Source of the DNA: an uncultured Woeseiaceae bacterium
Lineage (GTDB): Bacteria; Pseudomonadota; Gammaproteobacteria; Steroidobacterales; Woeseiaceae
Assembly: GCA_947258565.1 (NCBI GenBank)
Contig: CAMYJB010000003.1
Span: 124,001-188,000, forward strand
Direction of reading: 5' to 3'
Length of the DNA: 64,000 nt
The notes beneath the pieces are model-generated. The model was not told the origin of the DNA and ran no database searches. It was given only the letters and a program-made list of their open reading frames with translations. Both the position numbers and the translations under genes were made by a program. Positions 7,206 to 16,105 of the stretch are shown here, one piece after another. Numbering within the stretch: the first letter of the stretch is position 1; every line of letters starts with the position of its first letter.

Positions 7206-10200
7206 ATGCGGGTTATCGAGACGGCAATGTCGCGCTCGCGAACCGTGCTGCTGTCGCTGGCGGTCGTATTGCTGGCCGGCGTGACCGCCTACCTGACGAT
7301 TCCCAAGGAGGCGGAGCCGGACATCGAAATTCCGATGATCTACGTCCATATCACGCACGATGGCATTTCGCCGGAAGACGGCGAACGCCTCCTCGTTCGG
7401 CCCATGGAGCAGGAGCTACGCACGATCGAGGGTATCAAGGAAATGACGGCGAACGCTCACGAAGGCGGCGCCAACGTTCTCATCGAGTTCGATGCAGGTA
7501 TCGACACCGACAAGGCCCTAGCGGACGTGCGCGAGAAGGTCGACATGGCGAAAGCCAAGCTGCCGAACGAAACCGATGAACCGACCGTCAACGAAGTCAA
7601 GATGTCGCGTTTCGATCCGATGCTGGTCCTGAACCTGGCGGGCAACGTTCCGGAGCGAACGCTGATAACCATCGCCAAGGACCTCAAGGAAGACATCGAG
7701 GGCCTCGCGGGTGTCCTCGAGGTCAACCTGGTGGGCGTCCGCGAAGAGCTGATGGAAGTCGTTGTTGACCCGCTCGCCATGGAAAGCTACAGCCTCGACC
7801 AGGCACAGATCATCAACTTCGTTACGCTGAACAACCGGCTCGTCGCGGCCGGGGCGCTGCAGTCGGACGAGGGACGTTTTCCGGTAAAAGTGCCCGGCGT
7901 CTTCGAGAGTCCTGCTGATGTGCTCGACATGCCGATCAAGGCCGTCGGCGAACGCATCGTGCACTTCAGGGATATCGCCGAGGTCCGCCGGACCTACAAG
8001 GACGCGGAAAGTTATGCGCGCCTCAACGGCAAACCGGCCCTCGCCATCGAGGTCGTGCAGCGCGCACGCGCGAACGTCATCGAGACGATCGAGGAAATCA
8101 AGGCGCTCGTTGCCGAAGAACGGGCGTACTGGCCGGCGGAGGTCGAGGTCATCGCGTCGCGAGACAAGTCGAAAGACGTCAACGACATGCTGACGGAGCT
8201 GCAAAACAGCGTGCTTGCGGCGGTGCTGCTGGTGTTCATCGTTATCATCGGCATCCTGGGCATTCGCACCGCGCTACTCGTCGGTGTTGCGATTCCCGGA
8301 TCGTTCCTGATGGGCATACTGCTCATCGGTTCGTTCGGAGTCACAATCAACATGATGGTGCTGTTCGCGTTGATCATGGCCGTCGGCATGCTCGTCGACG
8401 GCGCCATCGTCGTGACCGAAATGGCGGACCGGCGCATGGCCGAGGGCGAAAGCCGCTTTGATGCTTACTCCCGCGCGGCCATCCGCATGTCCTGGCCGAT
8501 TATCGCTTCGACGTGCACGACGCTTGCCGCCTTCGTGCCGCTGGCGCTGTGGCCCGGCACCTCCGGCGAGTTCATGAAATACCTGCCGATCACGCTGATC
8601 GCCGTTCTCTCGGCGTCACTGATCATGGCGCTGATATTCGTGCCCACGCTCGGCTCCATTTTTGGCGGGACCGGCGCCACGACCAGCGAGATGAAACGAA
8701 ATCTCGCCGCGGCAGAGACAGGCGATCTCGATAGCGTAACGGGATTCACGGGGCGCTATATCAGGTTGCTAAGGAACTCGCTAAAGCGACCCTGGCGCAA
8801 TGTTGCGGCTGTCACCGGCTTGCTGCTGGCCGTGTACGCTGCCTTTATCGCTCTGGGGCGTGGCGTGGAGTACTTTCCGGACGTCGAAATGCCTTTCGGC
8901 ATGGTCGACATTCGTGCACGTGGCGACCTGTCCATCGGCGAAAAAGATGAGCTCGTCCGCCAGGTCGAGAACCGCGTTCTCGGTATGCCCGAAATTGAAA
9001 ACCTGTACGCAAAGGTCGGCGCCGCCGGCGATGATGCCGCATCCGATCACATCGGATCCCTGACTCTCAACTACGTAGACTGGGACAAGCGGCGCAAGTC
9101 GGACGAGATACTTGCCGAGATCCGCAACAAGACTGCGGACCTCGCGGGCATCGCGATCGAAACCCGCAAACCGGATCCGGGTCCGCCGATCGGCAAGCCC
9201 ATTCACATAGAAGTCTCGTCGAGATTCCCGGCACTGCTTGACGAAGCAGTAGCCGACATCCGGGCCGTCATGGAGGAACACGCGGCCGTCGTCAATATCG
9301 AGGACAGCCGCCCCCTGCCCGGCATCGAGTGGCAGATCGACGTCGACCGGGCCGAGGCGGCCCGTTTCGACGCCGATATCTCACTGGTCGGCGCCATGGT
9401 CCAGCTCGTGACCAACGGCATCAAGATCGGCGAATACCGTCCCGATGACAGCGACGATGAAATCGATATCCGCGTCCGTTATCCCGAGAAGTACCGCAGC
9501 CTCTCCCAGATAGACGAACTGCGCATACCGACCGACAACGGCCTTGTGCCGATCAGCACCTTCGTAGAACGCAGGCCGGCACAGAAAGTCAGCACGATTA
9601 CGCGGATCGACATGCGGCGCACGATCAGTATCGATGCGGATGTAGACAGCAGCTACCTGGTTTCCGACGTCGTCGCGGAGCTTCGCAAGAGCATGCCGAC
9701 TCTGGCGCTGGACTCCCGGGTAAGCGCCGCATTCCGCGGCGGCACCGAGGACCAGGAAGAGGATATGGCGTTCCTGCGAAGAGCAATGCTCATGGCGCTC
9801 GCGATCATGGCGATCATCCTCGTGACACAGTTCAACAGCATTTACCAGGCCGGGCTGATACTCACTGCGGTGCTCTTTTCCACCGGCGGTGTCCTGCTCG
9901 GACATCTCATCATGGACAAGCCTTTCGGCGTCATCATGTCGAGTGTCGGCGTTATCACGCTCGCGGGAATCGTCGTAAACAACAATATCGTATTCATCGA
10001 TACCTACAACGTCCTGCGTAGTCGTGGTCTCGAGGCGTATGATGCGGTGTTGCGCACGTGCGCGATTCGACTTCGCCCCGTGTTGCTGACCACGGTAACG
10101 ACAATCATCGGCCTGATGCCGATGGTGCTTGGCGTCAACATCAACCTCATCGGCCGCGATATTTCGGTAGGCGCGCCGAGTTCGCAGTGGTGGACGCAAC

Positions 10201-10358
10201 TCGCGTCGTCGGTTGCCGGCGGGCTGGCATTCGCAACGATCCTGACGCTGCTCCTGACACCCAGCCTGCTGATGATCCAGGCGAATATCTCGCAAGGCCT
10301 GGCAGCGCGCCGGGATCAGCGCGCCGAAAGCGCATCGGCGACAGCGGCAACGCCTTGA
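7206..10358 (+). CDS. RND-family efflux permease (first locus)
   Basis: The 1050-residue protein has the RND layout: one N-terminal membrane helix, a large periplasmic porter loop (about 35-330), six helices, a second large loop (about 560-850) and a final six-helix bundle. The TM4 motif reads GMLVDGAIVV and the TM10 motif GIVVNNNIVFID. So the first of the two AcrB TM4 aspartates is kept, the second is Gly, and the AcrB TM10 lysine is Asn, a pattern common in a large RND subfamily. It works as a trimeric proton-driven exporter with the adaptor just upstream. The substrate is unknown; PadR control suggests lipophilic or phenolic compounds, which is inference only. The stop is followed by a 270-base gap before the second RND operon. 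Confidence 0.92.
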   Translation: MRVIETAMSRSRTVLLSLAVVLLAGVTAYLTIPKEAEPDIEIPMIYVHITHDGISPEDGERLLVRPMEQELRTIEGIKEMTANAHEGGANVLIEFDAGIDTDKALADVREKVDMAKAKLPNETDEPTVNEVKMSRFDPMLVLNLAGNVPERTLITIAKDLKEDIEGLAGVLEVNLVGVREELMEVVVDPLAMESYSLDQAQIINFVTLNNRLVAAGALQSDEGRFPVKVPGVFESPADVLDMPIKAVGERIVHFRDIAEVRRTYKDAESYARLNGKPALAIEVVQRARANVIETIEEIKALVAEERAYWPAEVEVIASRDKSKDVNDMLTELQNSVLAAVLLVFIVIIGILGIRTALLVGVAIPGSFLMGILLIGSFGVTINMMVLFALIMAVGMLVDGAIVVTEMADRRMAEGESRFDAYSRAAIRMSWPIIASTCTTLAAFVPLALWPGTSGEFMKYLPITLIAVLSASLIMALIFVPTLGSIFGGTGATTSEMKRNLAAAETGDLDSVTGFTGRYIRLLRNSLKRPWRNVAAVTGLLLAVYAAFIALGRGVEYFPDVEMPFGMVDIRARGDLSIGEKDELVRQVENRVLGMPEIENLYAKVGAAGDDAASDHIGSLTLNYVDWDKRRKSDEILAEIRNKTADLAGIAIETRKPDPGPPIGKPIHIEVSSRFPALLDEAVADIRAVMEEHAAVVNIEDSRPLPGIEWQIDVDRAEAARFDADISLVGAMVQLVTNGIKIGEYRPDDSDDEIDIRVRYPEKYRSLSQIDELRIPTDNGLVPISTFVERRPAQKVSTITRIDMRRTISIDADVDSSYLVSDVVAELRKSMPTLALDSRVSAAFRGGTEDQEEDMAFLRRAMLMALAIMAIILVTQFNSIYQAGLILTAVLFSTGGVLLGHLIMDKPFGVIMSSVGVITLAGIVVNNNIVFIDTYNVLRSRGLEAYDAVLRTCAIRLRPVLLTTVTTIIGLMPMVLGVNINLIGRDISVGAPSSQWWTQLASSVAGGLAFATILTLLLTPSLLMIQANISQGLAARRDQRAESASATAATP

Positions 10359-10575
10359 TTAATCGGGCGCCGCCTGCATCCAAAACCCGATTTCCGGCAT
10401 CTAATACACAGACCCCGGATAGGGTGGTCGAGGCGCACAGCAGGACGCTTGCCGGCCGCGCCAGCCTGATTCTCCGGCGAAGCAAACGGATTTTCAGAGT
10501 GGCCTGGCGAGGTCTCCCGGTTAAATTATTGTTTTTAATGAATATTTGTCCGGAGCAATAAATGGCCATACGGCC

Positions 10576-10615
10576 TTGCGTTATACTAATATAGTGTTAT
10601 ACTTCACTACAACAC
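10576..10615 (+). promoter_or_regulatory. Promoter of the four-gene RND operon with GntR-type operator
   Basis: TTGCGT (10576-10581), a 16-base spacer and TATACT (10598-10603) make a good sigma-70 promoter. Over the -10 box lies an imperfect palindrome at 10594-10615, GTGTTATACTT / CACTACAACAC. It agrees at 19 of 22 positions with the perfect palindrome at 57982-58003 in front of the YtrA-type GntR gene, and both overlap the -10 box of a promoter with 16-base spacing. The rest of the 10359-10575 gap is AT-rich near 10520-10560 and shows no gene. Confidence 0.7.
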
Positions 10616-10629
10616 TGATACTGACACCG

Positions 10630-11721
10630 ATGACCGAGACAATGATTATCAGACACGCCACCACTGCCATGCTCATGCTGTCACTCCTGGCCGCCCTGGC
10701 GTCCGGCTGCGGAGTGGGAGAAGCGAGCGTCGCGGCGGACAGCGAAATGGAGGCAGCAACGCCGATCCCGGTCGAAACGGCCCTGCCCTCACGCGCCGAT
10801 ATTTTCGCGACTTACGAGGCAACGACGACGATAGCATCGGACGCCGATGCCCCCGTGGTGGCGAAAGTCGGTGGTGAAGTCGTGAGGCTGCTGGTCGAGG
10901 AAGGTGATTGGGTCATGGAAGGACAGGCCCTGGCTGAACTCGACGGAGAAAGGCTGCGGCTTGAAATGCTGTCGGCAAAAGCGAATCTCGACCAACTCCG
11001 CAGCGAATACGAGCGCTACACCGACCTGGCTGCGCGCGGCCTGGTCAGCGAGGCGATGTTCGAGAGCCTGAAGTACGATCTCGAAGCGCTCGAAGCCACC
11101 CACGCGCTCGCACGTCTGAATTTCGACTATTCGAAGATCCGGGCACCGATCGCCGGCGTCATCGCTTCCCGGGATATCAAGCTCGGTCAGAGCATCGATG
11201 CCTCCGACGTGGCGTTCCGCATTACCGATACGAGCGAGCTGCTCGCTTACCTGCAGATTCCGCAGGCCGAGCTTGGCAAGTTCTCTGCGGGCCAGTCTGC
11301 GACCCTCACAGTGGACGCGATGCCGGACACGACCTATACCGCAACGATTGCACGAATCAGCCCGACCATCGATATGCGTAACGGCACCTTCCGCGCCACC
11401 GCATTCATCGACAACGGCTCCGGAGAACTCGCCCCGGGCATGTTCGCCCGTTTTTCGATCGCCTACGACAAGCATGCAGACGCGCTCGTCATCCCCCGCG
11501 AAGCTCTGATCGAGGAGGACGATCAGACATCCGTCTATGTCGTGGCCGATGGCGAAGTCAGCCGCAGGACGATCCAGATCGGAATCGAGTCCGGTAATTT
11601 CGTCGAAGTAGTCGGTGGCCTGGGCGGCGACGAAGAGATCGTCGTCACGGGTCAGTCGAGCCTCCGCCACGGCAGCAAGGTGCTTGCCAGCCACAATCCT
11701 CGCCGAAGCTACCCCGGCTGA
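10630..11721 (+). CDS. RND efflux periplasmic adaptor, lipoprotein type (first of two)
   Basis: The 363-residue adaptor begins with a lipoprotein-like signal (LLAALASGC, lipid-modified Cys near residue 27). It then has a lipoyl half (VVAKVGGEVVRLLVEEGDWV), a short helical hairpin (LSAKANLDQLRSEYERYTDLA, about 115-160), the second lipoyl half (IRAPIAGVIASRDIKLGQSI), a beta-barrel and a C-terminal domain ending RHGSKV. Neither ATG 10630 nor ATG 10642 has a good ribosome-binding site; 10630 is used here. It is the first gene of the operon starting at 10576-10603 and is clearly homologous to the adaptor at 11785, so the two probably arose by duplication and may form mixed adaptor rings. Confidence 0.9.
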   Translation: MTETMIIRHATTAMLMLSLLAALASGCGVGEASVAADSEMEAATPIPVETALPSRADIFATYEATTTIASDADAPVVAKVGGEVVRLLVEEGDWVMEGQALAELDGERLRLEMLSAKANLDQLRSEYERYTDLAARGLVSEAMFESLKYDLEALEATHALARLNFDYSKIRAPIAGVIASRDIKLGQSIDASDVAFRITDTSELLAYLQIPQAELGKFSAGQSATLTVDAMPDTTYTATIARISPTIDMRNGTFRATAFIDNGSGELAPGMFARFSIAYDKHADALVIPREALIEEDDQTSVYVVADGEVSRRTIQIGIESGNFVEVVGGLGGDEEIVVTGQSSLRHGSKVLASHNPRRSYPG

Positions 11722-11784
11722 AGCGAGCCGCTTCTTGCCGCGAGCGTTGCGCAGAACAACGGTGCGGCATCGAGGGAGGAGTCT

Positions 11785-12909
11785 ATGAGCCTATTCCGGT
11801 CCGGACCGGCAGTACTGCTGAGCGTCTTGCTGCTCAACGGCTGTGAGTCCGAGAATGCATCAGAGGCCGAGGAAAACGGGGAAGAAACGCCACCGGTTCC
11901 GGTCGAAACCAGCGTACCCGTTCGTGGTGACGTTTACGCCATGTATACGGGCACCGCGCCGATAGAAGCCTTTGCAGAAGCCGATGTCATCGCCAAAGTC
12001 GCCGGCGAGATTCGTGAGATACTTGTCGAGGAAGGCGATGAAGTCAGCAAAGGCCGGGTACTTGCTCGTCTTGACGGTGACAGGCTGCGACTCGAACTGA
12101 ACGAATCCGAGGCGAAGCTGCGCAAGCTGCAGCGTGACTACGAGCGCAACGTCGACCTCCAGGCAAAGGGACTGATCAGCGACGGCGATTTCGAAAAGAT
12201 CAAGTACGAGATGGAAGCGCAGGAGGCGGCATTCAATCTCGCAAGCCTGGAACTCGACTATACGCAAATTCGTGCCCCCATCGACGGCGTCATCGCCGAG
12301 CGGTTCGTCAAACTTGGCAATACGATCAGCGTGGGAGACGCATTGTTCAGGGTGACCAGCCTCGACCCGCTGGTTGCCTACCTGCACGTGCCGGAGCGCG
12401 AATACCGGAATATCAGTCCCGGTCAGCCTGTCGGCATCGACATCGACGCGCTCCCGGACGAGCCGATCGTCGCGGCGGTTAGCCGGGTGAGTCCTGTCGT
12501 CGACCCCCAGACCGGCACATTCAAGATCACCGTAGAAATCGTCGACAAGCAACGACGGATAAAACCCGGCATGTTCGGCCGCATAGGGGTGATCTACGAC
12601 GTGCATGAAAATGCATTGCAGATACCGCGCAGCGCAATCATCGAAGACCAGGGCGCGGCCAGCGTCTTCGTCGTCGAAGGAGATCGCGCCGTCAGGAAGA
12701 CGATCAGCACCGGATACAGCAATCGTGGCATGGTCGAGGTTACGGGCGGTCTCCAGGACGACGAACGGGTCGTCACGGTCGGGCAGGCCAGCCTGAAACA
12801 GGATTCCCGGGTTGCCGTTATCACGCAGGCCGGAGATGCGGAACTTGCCGCCGATACGAGCGAGGAAGGCAGCGAGCAACAGGAGTCGGAAGATGCGGCG
12901 CCTGATTGA
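11785..12909 (+). CDS. RND efflux periplasmic adaptor, lipoprotein type (second of two)
   Basis: The 374-residue protein parallels its neighbour: lipobox LLNGC (Cys 20), VIAKVAGEIREILVEEGDEV, helical hairpin LRKLQRDYERNVDLQAKGL, IRAPIDGVIAERFVKLGNTI, a barrel domain, and a VTVGQASLKQDSRV end. An acidic Glu/Ser/Asp tail (EEGSEQQESEDAAPD) is unusual for the family and lies at the overlap with the next gene. ATG 11785 has a clear GGAGG ribosome-binding site. The last 17 bases overlap the permease start at 12893, which indicates translational coupling. Confidence 0.92.
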   Translation: MSLFRSGPAVLLSVLLLNGCESENASEAEENGEETPPVPVETSVPVRGDVYAMYTGTAPIEAFAEADVIAKVAGEIREILVEEGDEVSKGRVLARLDGDRLRLELNESEAKLRKLQRDYERNVDLQAKGLISDGDFEKIKYEMEAQEAAFNLASLELDYTQIRAPIDGVIAERFVKLGNTISVGDALFRVTSLDPLVAYLHVPEREYRNISPGQPVGIDIDALPDEPIVAAVSRVSPVVDPQTGTFKITVEIVDKQRRIKPGMFGRIGVIYDVHENALQIPRSAIIEDQGAASVFVVEGDRAVRKTISTGYSNRGMVEVTGGLQDDERVVTVGQASLKQDSRVAVITQAGDAELAADTSEEGSEQQESEDAAPD

Positions 12910-15900
12910 GATCGCGACGGAACGCCGGGTGACCGTCGTCATGCTCATCGTCGCGGTGGGCCTGTTCGGAATGGTGTCGTTGTCGAGGCTCAACCTGAAC
13001 CTGTTGCCTGATGTGTCCTACCCGACGCTTACTATCCGTACCGAGCTCGCCGGCGCGGCACCGGTCGAGGTCGAGAACCTCGTCACCAAACCGATCGAAG
13101 AATCTGTCGGCGTCATCCGCAACGTCAGGCTCGTTCGCTCGGTATCCCGGTCGGGACAATCCGACGTCACCCTGGAGTTCCTGTGGGGAACCGACATGGA
13201 CGTGGCTGGCGTCGAGGTCCGCGAAAAGCTCGACCTCCTGTTCCTGCCCCTGGAAGCAAGCCGGCCGTTATTGCTGCGTTTCGATCCTTCGTCCGAACCG
13301 ATAATCCGGCTCGGGCTCCAGTACAAGGAATCGGCCAATGCGGCCGAAAGCACGGAAGCACGGCTGAAATCACTGCGTCGGCTCGCAGAGGACCGCATCA
13401 AGACCGACCTTGAGGCCGAAGAAGGCACTGCCGCCGTCAAGGTCAGCGGTGGACTCGAGGACGAGATACAGATCCAGGTGGATCAGCAAAAGATTTCGCA
13501 GCTCGGCATCGGCATAGAAGAGGTCGCGCAGCGGATCCGGGCGGAAAACGTCAATCTATCCGGCGGTCGCCTGGAAGAGGGAGACCAGCGGTTCCTGGTC
13601 CGAACGCTTAACGAGTTCCAATCGGTATCCGAATTCAGCGACGCTATCGTCGCTTATGTTGCCGGCCGCCCTGTCTATTTGCGTGACATTGCCACGGTTG
13701 AACGTGGCTACAAGGAACGCGAGGCCATTACGCGGGTCAGGGGCCGGGAATCGGTCGAACTGGCCATTTACAAGGAAGGCGATGCGAATACGGTGCAGGT
13801 CGCGAACCGTCTCGAGGCGCGCCTGGAGCGGGTCCGCGAGTCCCTGCCCGGCGAGATGGATCTCGTCAAGATCTACGACCAGTCGCGCTTCATTTCTTCC
13901 GCGGTCGATAACGTGAAGAATGCGGCATTCGTCGGCGGTATTTTTGCAATTATCGTGCTGTACGGCTTTCTACGTGACTCGCGCTCGACGACGATCGTCG
14001 GCATAGCGATCCCGGTTTCCGTTATCGGCACGTTCCTGTTGATGTACACCAATGACATTTCACTGAACATCATGTCGCTGGGCGGCATCGCTCTTGCCGT
14101 CGGCATGCTCGTCGACAACTCCATCGTCGTGCTCGAGAATATTGTGCGCAAGCGTGAACAGGGCGAGGGGATTGTCGAAGCGGCCAAGAATGGCACCTCG
14201 GAAGTCGCGTCGGCCGTCGTTGCGGCCACGCTGACGACGATCGCGGTCTTCTTTCCGATGGTCTTCATCTCGGGCATAGCGGGTCAGCTTTTCCGCGATC
14301 AGGCGCTGACCGTAACATTCGCACTGATCTTTTCGCTCATCGTCGCCCTTACGGTCATCCCGATGCTGTCGTCGCTCGGCGCGGGGAGCCGATATACCGG
14401 TGAGAACGAGGATGACCCGCCCGGGCGTTTCACGCGTATTGTCGCGGCGATCGTCGGCGCATTGGGCGCCGGATTCGTCGCCGTGCGATGGTTTTTCTGG
14501 GCCCTGTTGTGGGTGCCCACGCAGTTTTTCCAGAGGCTTTACGGCGCGATTGCCGCCGTCTATCCGGCACTGCTGCGATGGTCGCTGCACCACCGGGCGG
14601 CAGTTGTCGTTTCCGCGGCTCTCATATTCGCGGGCAGCATGGCTCTCGTACCACGCCTGGGCACTGAACTCATCCCGCAACTGTCGCAGGGCGAATTCAA
14701 TGTGAATCTGAGACTGCCGCCGGGCGCAACGCTGGCGGAGACGGACCGCGCCATTCAGGCCGTGCAGCGCTCTACGCAGGAAATCGATGCCGTGACGCTG
14801 GATTTCTCGGTCGCCGGCACGGGCAACCGACTCGACGCAAACCCTGTCGATGCCGGTGACAACACCGGCACCCTGAGCGTCACCCTGTTATCGGGCGCCG
14901 GACGCGAAGTCGAAAATGCGACAATGAATGCGATGCGCCGGGCATTGTCCGGAATTCCCGGTGTGCAGTACGAATTCTCGCGGCCCTCGCTGCTGAGTTT
15001 TTCGAGCCCGCTGCAAATCGAGATTGCGGGTTACGATCTCGAGCAACTTGCTGGCGTCAGCCGGGCTGTCGTGTCTCAGATGGCAAACGACGGCCGCTTC
15101 GCGGACATCAGGACGACCGTCGAAAACGGTAATCCGGAGATTCAGATCGTCTTCGACCAGGAGCGCGCGGCAAAGCTGGGGCTGGCTGTGCGCGACATAG
15201 CGGATCGGGTCGTGGCCAACGTGCGCGGTGAGGTCGCGACCCGCTATACCTGGCGCGATCGCAAGATCGACGTACTGGTACGCAGCGTTGACACGCGCCA
15301 GTCCAGCATCGACGAGGTGCGGCAGTTGATCGTCAACCCCGCATCGGAGCGGCCGGTCACCCTGGAAGCCGTTGCGACCGTCGACATCGCCAGCGGACCG
15401 GCGGAAATTCGCCGCGTCGCGCAGGAGCGCGTTGCGATCATTACCGCGAACGTGGCTTATGGCGACCTCGGCGCGGCCGCCACCGCGGCTGGCGCGATCA
15501 TCGACCGCATACCGATGCCAGCGGGTGTAAACGCCATCGTCTCGGGGCAAAGCGAGGAAATGCAGGAGTCATTCACGTCCATGCAATTTGCACTGGCGCT
15601 CGCGATCTTTCTCGTATATCTCGTTATGGCGTCGCAGTTCGAGTCACTGATTCATCCGTTCGTAATTCTGTTTACGATTCCGCTCGCGCTGGTGGGCGCT
15701 GTACTTGCCTTGTTCGTGACCGGCACGACGATCAACATCGTGGCGTTTATCGGCGTCATTATGCTCGCCGGCATCGTCGTCAATAACGCTATCGTGCTCG
15801 TCGACCTCATCAACCAGCTGCGTGCCAGAGGCAAGGGTCGCAGCGACGCAATCATGGAAGCCGGCATAGCCCGGCTGCGGCCGATCCTCATGACATCGTT

Positions 15901-16105
15901 GACCACGGCACTCGGTTTGCTGCCGATGGCGCTGGGCTTCGGCGAAGGATCCGAGGTAAGAACGCCGATGGCGATTACGGTAATCGGTGGCTTGCTGGTC
16001 TCGACATTGCTGACGCTTCTCGTAATCCCGGTCGTCTATTCATTGCTGGACCGTAAACGCTGGCCCGCGACCGCGCCGATGGCCGCAACGCAGAGCCGGT
16101 CATGA
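12893..16105 (+). CDS. RND-family efflux permease (second locus, first permease)
   Basis: The 1070-residue HAE1-type RND transporter starts MRRLIEIATERRVTVVMLIVAV, with AGGAG 8 bases before ATG 12893. A longer frame begins at 12812 but would overlap the adaptor gene much more. TM4 carries GMLVDNSIVVLEN and TM10 GIVVNNAIVLVD, so only the first AcrB-type TM4 aspartate is present and the TM10 lysine is Asn. Two large periplasmic loops are of normal length. It lies in one operon with two adaptors upstream and another permease whose ATG overlaps its stop (ATGA at 16102). A heteromultimeric pump, as known for MdtBC, is plausible but not shown by the sequence. Confidence 0.92.
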   Translation: MRRLIEIATERRVTVVMLIVAVGLFGMVSLSRLNLNLLPDVSYPTLTIRTELAGAAPVEVENLVTKPIEESVGVIRNVRLVRSVSRSGQSDVTLEFLWGTDMDVAGVEVREKLDLLFLPLEASRPLLLRFDPSSEPIIRLGLQYKESANAAESTEARLKSLRRLAEDRIKTDLEAEEGTAAVKVSGGLEDEIQIQVDQQKISQLGIGIEEVAQRIRAENVNLSGGRLEEGDQRFLVRTLNEFQSVSEFSDAIVAYVAGRPVYLRDIATVERGYKEREAITRVRGRESVELAIYKEGDANTVQVANRLEARLERVRESLPGEMDLVKIYDQSRFISSAVDNVKNAAFVGGIFAIIVLYGFLRDSRSTTIVGIAIPVSVIGTFLLMYTNDISLNIMSLGGIALAVGMLVDNSIVVLENIVRKREQGEGIVEAAKNGTSEVASAVVAATLTTIAVFFPMVFISGIAGQLFRDQALTVTFALIFSLIVALTVIPMLSSLGAGSRYTGENEDDPPGRFTRIVAAIVGALGAGFVAVRWFFWALLWVPTQFFQRLYGAIAAVYPALLRWSLHHRAAVVVSAALIFAGSMALVPRLGTELIPQLSQGEFNVNLRLPPGATLAETDRAIQAVQRSTQEIDAVTLDFSVAGTGNRLDANPVDAGDNTGTLSVTLLSGAGREVENATMNAMRRALSGIPGVQYEFSRPSLLSFSSPLQIEIAGYDLEQLAGVSRAVVSQMANDGRFADIRTTVENGNPEIQIVFDQERAAKLGLAVRDIADRVVANVRGEVATRYTWRDRKIDVLVRSVDTRQSSIDEVRQLIVNPASERPVTLEAVATVDIASGPAEIRRVAQERVAIITANVAYGDLGAAATAAGAIIDRIPMPAGVNAIVSGQSEEMQESFTSMQFALALAIFLVYLVMASQFESLIHPFVILFTIPLALVGAVLALFVTGTTINIVAFIGVIMLAGIVVNNAIVLVDLINQLRARGKGRSDAIMEAGIARLRPILMTSLTTALGLLPMALGFGEGSEVRTPMAITVIGGLLVSTLLTLLVIPVVYSLLDRKRWPATAPMAATQSRS

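Noticed and set aside
9381-10295. 304-codon frame opposite the first RND permease gene
   Set aside because: No ribosome-binding site, no recognisable domain, and codon pattern of an antisense shadow.
10147-10569. 140-codon minus-strand frame covering the gap after the first RND gene
   Set aside because: Most of it lies opposite the permease gene; the rest is Arg/Leu-rich with no start signal, so I see no gene in 10359-10575.
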